Assembly (NCBI GenBank): GCA_030641505.1 | Contig: DAOWHI010000014.1 | Span: 1 to 11,412 of the forward strand | From: Gemmatimonadota bacterium | GTDB taxonomy: Bacteria > Gemmatimonadota > Gemmatimonadetes > JACCXV01 > JAHWKZ01 | Length of the DNA stretch: 11,412 nt | Direction: 5' to 3' | Shown here: positions 6,632 to 11,412 of the stretch, piece by piece | Layout: each line of letters begins with the position of its first letter | How positions within the stretch are numbered: position 1 is the stretch's first letter | Made by a program: the position numbers and the translations under genes | The notes under the pieces: generated by a model | What the model was told of the DNA's origin: nothing | Seen by the model: the letters and a program-made list of their open reading frames with translations, nothing else | The model's database searches: none

Positions 6632-9600
6632 TCAGTTCGGCCTTCGGCGCCATTACCGCCGCCTGGATCTCTTTGGCCGTTTGACATGCCCACGATCGTG
6701 TTCCGCACGTCGGTGGCGATCTCACGGTAGAGGCGGTTGTTCGGAATCCGATCGCCGACCTTCTCGTACGCGTCCATCGTGATCGGATGGCCGAATTGGA
6801 TCGTCAGCCGTTGTCTGCGAGGCAGGTTTTGGCCAACGGGCAGCGCCTCGTGGGTTCCGGCTATGTAGACGGGGACGATGGGCGTCCTGAGCTCCCACGC
6901 GATGAGTCCCAATCCGGGCTTGAAAGGTTGGACCTCGCCGCTTCGCGACCGGGTCCCCTCAGGGAAGATGAGCGCCGATTCACCGCGCGTGAGAATCGAC
7001 TTGACCGTCCTGAGTCCGGCCAGCGATGTCTCCTCGCGTTCGATCGGCACGACGTTCAGGAACGTGCTGAAGAACCATCCCTTGAGCGTCGTGTCAAAGA
7101 AATAGTCACGCGCGCCGAGCACATGGATTGATCGCGCTGCTTCTGGACCATGTGCAAGTCGAACCGCGGACAGCACTGCCGGAGCGTCGAGGTGGCTCGA
7201 GTGGTTGGCGGCGAGCAAGTACGGTCGTTTCCGCGGCAGCCGCTCGGTGTGGATCAGCTCGAGTTCGAAGTACGATGTGTATAGCGCCTCGAGCCCGCGG
7301 CTGGCGGTACCCAGCAACCACCGGTCCATCAGTTTTCGTTCCGGATACGGAAGGGTTGAACGAAGCGCGGGTACCGGACGAGCAGCGCCCGACTTCTCAG
7401 GCGGCTGCTCGGGAGCCACGATCGCCAACAGCTGCTCCACCGTTTCCACCTCGGCGGCAGCCTCGTCGTCAAGCGTATCGCCGATCGCGTGCTCGACGAA
7501 CAGAAACAGCTCGATTGCGCGCAGCGAGTCGAGTCCCAAGTCTTCGTATAGATGACTGGCCGGCGAGACCTCGTCGAGTGGCCGACCAGAGAGCCGTGCC
7601 AGTTCGGCACGCAGCTCAGCCTTGAGTTCCGGACGACCTGATTCGCTCACGACCGTCGGCGTTTCAAGATCGGTGCGAACGCGAGCGGTGCGCTCGATCC
7701 AGGCTTTCAAGCGCACCCGATCGGTTTGCCCGTCGCTCGTGCGGGGCAACGGACCCTCCCATATATGAACCTGTTGCAACCGGTGATAACTGGGCAGCTC
7801 GCGCCCGAGCACCTGAACCTGGCGCTGGATCGATCTTTGAACCTCGTCGGCCGACTGGTCTTTCAACAACTGTGGGTCGGGCTCGACGATCGCGTGCACT
7901 TCCTCGGTCAGGCCGCTCGGGATCCCGACGACGCATATCTCTCGCACCGAAGGCAGCGCCCGGTAGATCGCTTCCAGATCCATCGGATAGACGTTCTTGC
8001 CCGCCCCCGTTACGATCACGTCTTTCTTGCGACCCGTGATGTACAGGTAGCCGTCGGCATCGACCCATCCCAAATCGCCGGTATGGAACCATCCGTCCAC
8101 CATCACCCGGTCGGTGGCCTCGGGATTGTTGTAGTAACCCTTCATGAGGCTGGGGCTCTGAACGATGATCTCGCCTACGCCGTCATTGTCAGTGTGGTAG
8201 AGTCTCAGTTCAACGCCCGGTAACGGTTTGCCGCACGAAGCGGGACGACTCTGGTACAACGGGTTCACGGTCAGTACCGGTGCCGTCTCGGTGAGCCCGT
8301 AACCCTCGTAGATCGTTAAGCCCAGCGCGCGATAGTCTTGGTGTAGCTCCGCCCCGAGCGCCGAGCCGCCGCTTACGAAGAAGCGCACGCTGCCGCCCAG
8401 CTCCTGGTGAACGCGACTGAAGATCTGACGACCGATATTGCGGTTAAACGTCCGCTCCCACGAACGGCTGATCTGTTTGGTCGTCTCCATCAGGTTTGAG
8501 CGCAGCGACGATTTCCCGGCCCGCAGGACGCGCCGCTCGAGATCATCGCGAATGAGCGCGTACAAAGTCGGCACCCCGAGCATGATCGTGGTGCCGGTCT
8601 CACGCATCGTCTCCAGGATCACCTTGGGCTTCAACGATTGTGCATAGCTGATCGTCCCGCCGTGATAAATCGGGGTGAGAAAGCCGCACGTGAACTCCAG
8701 GGCGTGATAGAGGGGGAGCACCGAAAGTAGCCTGTCGTTGTGGCTGACTGACAATGTGCGGCTGACGCCGAACAGGTTGTTCAAGAAATTGCGATGAGTG
8801 TGGATCGCCCCGCGAGGGTCGACCGCGGTCCCGGTCGTGAAGATGATCGACGCGGGATCGTCAGGCCGCACTCGGTCAGCCTTGATCAGGGCCGGCGGTT
8901 CGGTCTCCGCCGGACGAGTGCTCCTCGGGTAGCTATCAAGGTCAAACGGTCGGCAGCTGTGGTTAACGTTCAAGACCAAGATCGCCATGTCGGACCTCTC
9001 GTTCTCCTCTAACCCTTCAGGCGCCAAACGCTCAAAACACGATTCCGAGGCGAGAATTGCCTGCGCACCGACAAACCGCGCCGTGGACCACACCTCACGG
9101 TGCCATGTTTGGGCGTCGAGCGGGACGACGACTAGTCCGATCGACGCCGCAGCCATGTAGGCCACACCCCATTCTGGCTGGTTCTCCGAATAGAGCACCA
9201 CCCGATCACCTTTGTGAAAGCCGAGTCTCCGGAACCGTTCACGGATCTCCTCGGATCGCTGCTTCAACTCGGCGTATGTGATCTGGTCCCACCGGCCATT
9301 CCTCTTCATTTGGAGCGCGGTTCGATCGGGGAACTTCTCCGCGGATTGGCTCAACAAGTCGCTGATGGTTGATATCGACGCTCGCTGTGCGGCAGCCTCG
9401 TCATCGAGCTCGAGCGTTCCGACGCGTTCGACCTTTAGGATGTGTTTCTTGATCCCGGCGATGTGGACGTGCATGTAGTGGGGCCAGTTGATCCGCGTGA
9501 CATCGAAGTTGTAACGACGACGCTCTTCCTCGCTCAGCGCTTCGAACAGTTGCATCGTGTTGTCGATCTCGAACCGGCAGTTGAGATTCAGATACGGTTC

Positions 9601-11028
9601 GTACAGTTCGCCGTAGTAGTAGAGCGTTTCCATTGCGGCGAGCTGGGCAGCGAGTCGGCGGCGGTACTTCTGGCTCCGCTTGCTCAGCACACCCCAAGCG
9701 ATAAGACGGCGAAGGATGCGCTCGAATCGTTTGAGTGGTTTGGCCTTGGCCCGATACATCTGCCGAAACTGTTCCGGGTCCGGAAACGACAGCGGTTTCA
9801 CTCGGATTGGCTGATCGTTCTTGTCTAGCATCGGATTGGCGGTGAAGTAACGCACGATGAGATCGTGCAGTCGACCCATGCTGATGGGGTTTCGGGACCC
9901 GGTGGCCACCTGATAAATCGCCACCCCGCGTTCCCTGGCCAGCTTCGGCATCGCTGCCAAGATGGTATTGACGACCATATCGGCCGGAACGAGATCAAGC
10001 GTCACCTCGGGATTCAGCGGGAGGGACCGTAGACGCCCCTTTCCGATTGCTGCTATCAACGGGTCGGCCATGCGCAGTCCGTCCAGCCAGCCCGGACTCG
10101 GCTCGGCCAGGGTGCTCTCGATGATTGCCGGTCGCACCACCGCTACCGGTAAATCGCCGCGCTGTCTGAGAACGATTTGTTCACCGAGCGCCTTGGTGTA
10201 GGTGTAGGTGTCGTTCCAGCCTCGTTGGCGAGCCCACTTCATGCCCTCTTCGGTCAGCCGGTTCTGTATCCATCGGCTCCGGAGGTTTTGGATCATCTCA
10301 CGTCGCGGCTCGGCTCGCCCGGCACCTCGGCCGCGTCGGCGCTGGACGAGTGCCTGGACCAACTCGCGGCGTACTTCCGCGCCCGCGCCCTGTTCGCGAG
10401 CAGCGGCGATGATCTCGCGGATTCGTGTGATATCGCGTTCTGGATCCGTGAATTGACGCGGTGGGAACGGTTTGTCCGACTCGGTGCTGTGGTGAAACGT
10501 CTCTACAACGGGCTCGTCCGTTGCCCCACAGACGTAGGCTGTCGAAACGTGGATGAGGATAGCCCGCTGGCAGGCAGAGGTGAAGTCCGTCACGCGCCCC
10601 GCCCCCAAAGTGTTGAGGTCGAGAGCATCGTCTAGCGGGGCGTCGAACGAAACGACCGCGGCGCAGTTGATTACAACGTCCAACTCGCGTTCGAGTTGGG
10701 CCCGGGCTTTGGGATCGATCCCTAGGCCATCCTGCGAGATGTCGCCAGCTACAGCGTGGAGTTTCTCCTCGAGGAAGCGTTCCAGTCGCTCGCCATGACG
10801 ATAGCGCAGGCGATCGAAGACGCTGGACTGGAACAGCTCGCGGCGCAGCCGCTCGGCGGGTGTTTGGATCCGGCCGCCAAACTTGCGCTTGGGGCGGATC
10901 AAGACGTTGATCCGTTCGACATCGGGCGCTGCCCAGAGGATCTTTTCGACCAACGGCTGCCCCAGAAAACCAGTTGCCCCGGTAACGAGCAACCGTTTTT
11001 CACGCAGGAATTCGGAGATCGTGTCCAT
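6628..11028 (-). CDS. Four-domain protein: fatty acyl reductase - acyl-CoA/ACP synthetase - ACP - PlsC acyltransferase (ElbD-like)
   Basis: One uninterrupted 1466-residue frame. Residues 1-535 are an alcohol-forming fatty acyl reductase: NAD(P) motif TGATGFLG (16-23), VSTAYV (161-166), catalytic Y275-K279 in YTYTK, and a C-terminal 'sterile' domain ending near IAGIKKHILK. Residues 555-1120 are an AMP-forming acyl synthetase: TTGTAVDPRG (731-740), YEGYGLTETAP (907-917), TGDLG (983-987) and GRKKDV (999-1004). The A10 motif reads GQTDR (1100-1104), lacking the usual catalytic Lys. Residues 1133-1205 are an acyl carrier domain with S1168 in LGLDSL. Residues 1260-1445 are PlsC: H1276-D1281 (HX4D) and FPEGTR (1355-1360). 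Predicted role: activate, carry, reduce and transfer fatty acyl chains at the membrane. From memory it matches ElbD of the Myxococcus ether lipid locus. The ATG follows the kinase stop by 5 bp. Domain calls are secure; the final product is inferred. Confidence 0.93.
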   Translation of the reverse strand: MDTISEFLREKRLLVTGATGFLGQPLVEKILWAAPDVERINVLIRPKRKFGGRIQTPAERLRRELFQSSVFDRLRYRHGERLERFLEEKLHAVAGDISQDGLGIDPKARAQLERELDVVINCAAVVSFDAPLDDALDLNTLGAGRVTDFTSACQRAILIHVSTAYVCGATDEPVVETFHHSTESDKPFPPRQFTDPERDITRIREIIAAAREQGAGAEVRRELVQALVQRRRGRGAGRAEPRREMIQNLRSRWIQNRLTEEGMKWARQRGWNDTYTYTKALGEQIVLRQRGDLPVAVVRPAIIESTLAEPSPGWLDGLRMADPLIAAIGKGRLRSLPLNPEVTLDLVPADMVVNTILAAMPKLARERGVAIYQVATGSRNPISMGRLHDLIVRYFTANPMLDKNDQPIRVKPLSFPDPEQFRQMYRAKAKPLKRFERILRRLIAWGVLSKRSQKYRRRLAAQLAAMETLYYYGELYEPYLNLNCRFEIDNTMQLFEALSEEERRRYNFDVTRINWPHYMHVHIAGIKKHILKVERVGTLELDDEAAAQRASISTISDLLSQSAEKFPDRTALQMKRNGRWDQITYAELKQRSEEIRERFRRLGFHKGDRVVLYSENQPEWGVAYMAAASIGLVVVPLDAQTWHREVWSTARFVGAQAILASESCFERLAPEGLEENERSDMAILVLNVNHSCRPFDLDSYPRSTRPAETEPPALIKADRVRPDDPASIIFTTGTAVDPRGAIHTHRNFLNNLFGVSRTLSVSHNDRLLSVLPLYHALEFTCGFLTPIYHGGTISYAQSLKPKVILETMRETGTTIMLGVPTLYALIRDDLERRVLRAGKSSLRSNLMETTKQISRSWERTFNRNIGRQIFSRVHQELGGSVRFFVSGGSALGAELHQDYRALGLTIYEGYGLTETAPVLTVNPLYQSRPASCGKPLPGVELRLYHTDNDGVGEIIVQSPSLMKGYYNNPEATDRVMVDGWFHTGDLGWVDADGYLYITGRKKDVIVTGAGKNVYPMDLEAIYRALPSVREICVVGIPSGLTEEVHAIVEPDPQLLKDQSADEVQRSIQRQVQVLGRELPSYHRLQQVHIWEGPLPRTSDGQTDRVRLKAWIERTARVRTDLETPTVVSESGRPELKAELRAELARLSGRPLDEVSPASHLYEDLGLDSLRAIELFLFVEHAIGDTLDDEAAAEVETVEQLLAIVAPEQPPEKSGAARPVPALRSTLPYPERKLMDRWLLGTASRGLEALYTSYFELELIHTERLPRKRPYLLAANHSSHLDAPAVLSAVRLAHGPEAARSIHVLGARDYFFDTTLKGWFFSTFLNVVPIEREETSLAGLRTVKSILTRGESALIFPEGTRSRSGEVQPFKPGLGLIAWELRTPIVPVYIAGTHEALPVGQNLPRRQRLTIQFGHPITMDAYEKVGDRIPNNRLYREIATDVRNTIVGMSNGQRDPGGGNGAEGRTE

Positions 11029-11033
11029 CCGGG

Positions 11034-11412
11034 TCAGTTCCCGTTTGGCGACGAGGAGCCCACAACGACTTTGAGCGATCGCGGCACGACCGAAGCCTCG
11101 AGCGGTGAGGTGCCGATCAGGTCGCCATCGAACATCTTCGGCATCGGCTCCGGTGACGTAATGCGCACGGTCTGCGACTGGTGAAGCGTAAAGCTCGGGT
11201 GGTCGAGATGTCTCCCGCGATAAACCTTTGGGAAGTTGAGCATCAGGTTGAACCGGCCTATATCGTCGACCACGACAACGTCTAGCAACCCGTCGTCGAT
11301 CTGCGCGCCCGGGGCCATGTGGAGCCCGCCACCGGTGTAGGGGGTGTTTTGAATCATGACCGCGACCGACTCCATCTCCAAGGTTCGATCATCGAGCTCG
11401 ATCACGAGGCGC
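11034..11412 (-). CDS. Diacylglycerol/lipid kinase family protein, C-terminal part (5' end outside window)
   Basis: The frame is open from the right edge to TGA at 11034, about 125 residues. It matches the C-terminal beta-sandwich domain of DagK/YegS/LCB5-type lipid kinases: TPYTGGGLHMAPGAQIDDGLLDVVVV, given here in pieces as TGGG, MAPGA, DDGLLDVV, followed by a hydrophobic NLMLNF segment, a G-x-H near GRHLDH, and MFDGD in place of the usual DGE/DGD near the end. These enzymes phosphorylate diacylglycerol, monoacylglycerol, sphingosine or similar lipids using ATP at the inner membrane. The N-terminal nucleotide-binding GGDGT domain lies off the window and cannot be checked. The stop is 5 bp before the four-domain gene, so they are co-transcribed. 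Inferred role: phosphorylating an acyl- or alkyl-glycerol made in this pathway. Confidence 0.85.
   Translation of the reverse strand, partial: RLVIELDDRTLEMESVAVMIQNTPYTGGGLHMAPGAQIDDGLLDVVVVDDIGRFNLMLNFPKVYRGRHLDHPSFTLHQSQTVRITSPEPMPKMFDGDLIGTSPLEASVVPRSLKVVVGSSSPNGN

Noticed and set aside
6628..11028. Possible assembly chimera or frameshift joining separate genes into the 1466-residue protein
   Set aside because: The frame is continuous, the four domains are complete and in order with linkers of normal composition, and a similar architecture is known to me from the ether-lipid literature.

Overview
The window is a compact stretch of a diderm (Gram-negative type) bacterial genome with roughly 60% GC. 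lpxB (lipid A synthesis) shows the organism makes an outer membrane. Starts are often GTG and genes are packed with 4-bp or short overlaps. The style fits a Myxococcota, Desulfobacterota or Binatota-like bacterium, but nothing in the sequence fixes the taxon. Every gene I can support lies on the minus strand. Long plus-strand frames are antisense shadows. No tRNA, rRNA, CRISPR array, IS element or long repeat was seen, and no gene-free gap exceeds about 105 bp.

In transcription order (right to left) the first unit holds seven genes. They are the C-terminal end of a diacylglycerol/lipid kinase (cut by the right edge); a 1466-residue four-domain protein (alcohol-forming fatty acyl reductase, acyl-CoA/ACP synthetase, acyl carrier protein, PlsC acyltransferase); a HAD-IB phosphatase; a zinc MDR alcohol dehydrogenase; a LarA (DUF2088) family protein; a DsbA-fold 2-hydroxychromene-2-carboxylate isomerase-like protein; and lpxB. 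Junctions are +5, -4, +7, -4, +7 and about -16 bp, so this looks like one transcript whose promoter lies outside the window.

After a 104-bp gap holding a good sigma70-type promoter (TTGACA, 17-bp spacer, GATTAT) comes a second unit. It encodes a small DoxX-type membrane protein and, starting by a GTGA overlap, an unusual ThyX-like protein whose 3' end is cut by the left edge.

The main interest is the first unit. Lipid kinase, acyl activation, carrier protein, acyl-to-alcohol reduction, acyl transfer, HAD phosphatase and dehydrogenase together suggest a dedicated route to a fatty-alcohol-containing lipid, possibly an alkyl-ether or otherwise modified glycerolipid. The four-domain protein resembles, from memory, ElbD of the Myxococcus xanthus ether lipid (elb) locus. 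The added larA-like and isomerase-like genes, and the linkage to lpxB, go beyond what I can explain. The product is inference; the domain composition is seen directly.
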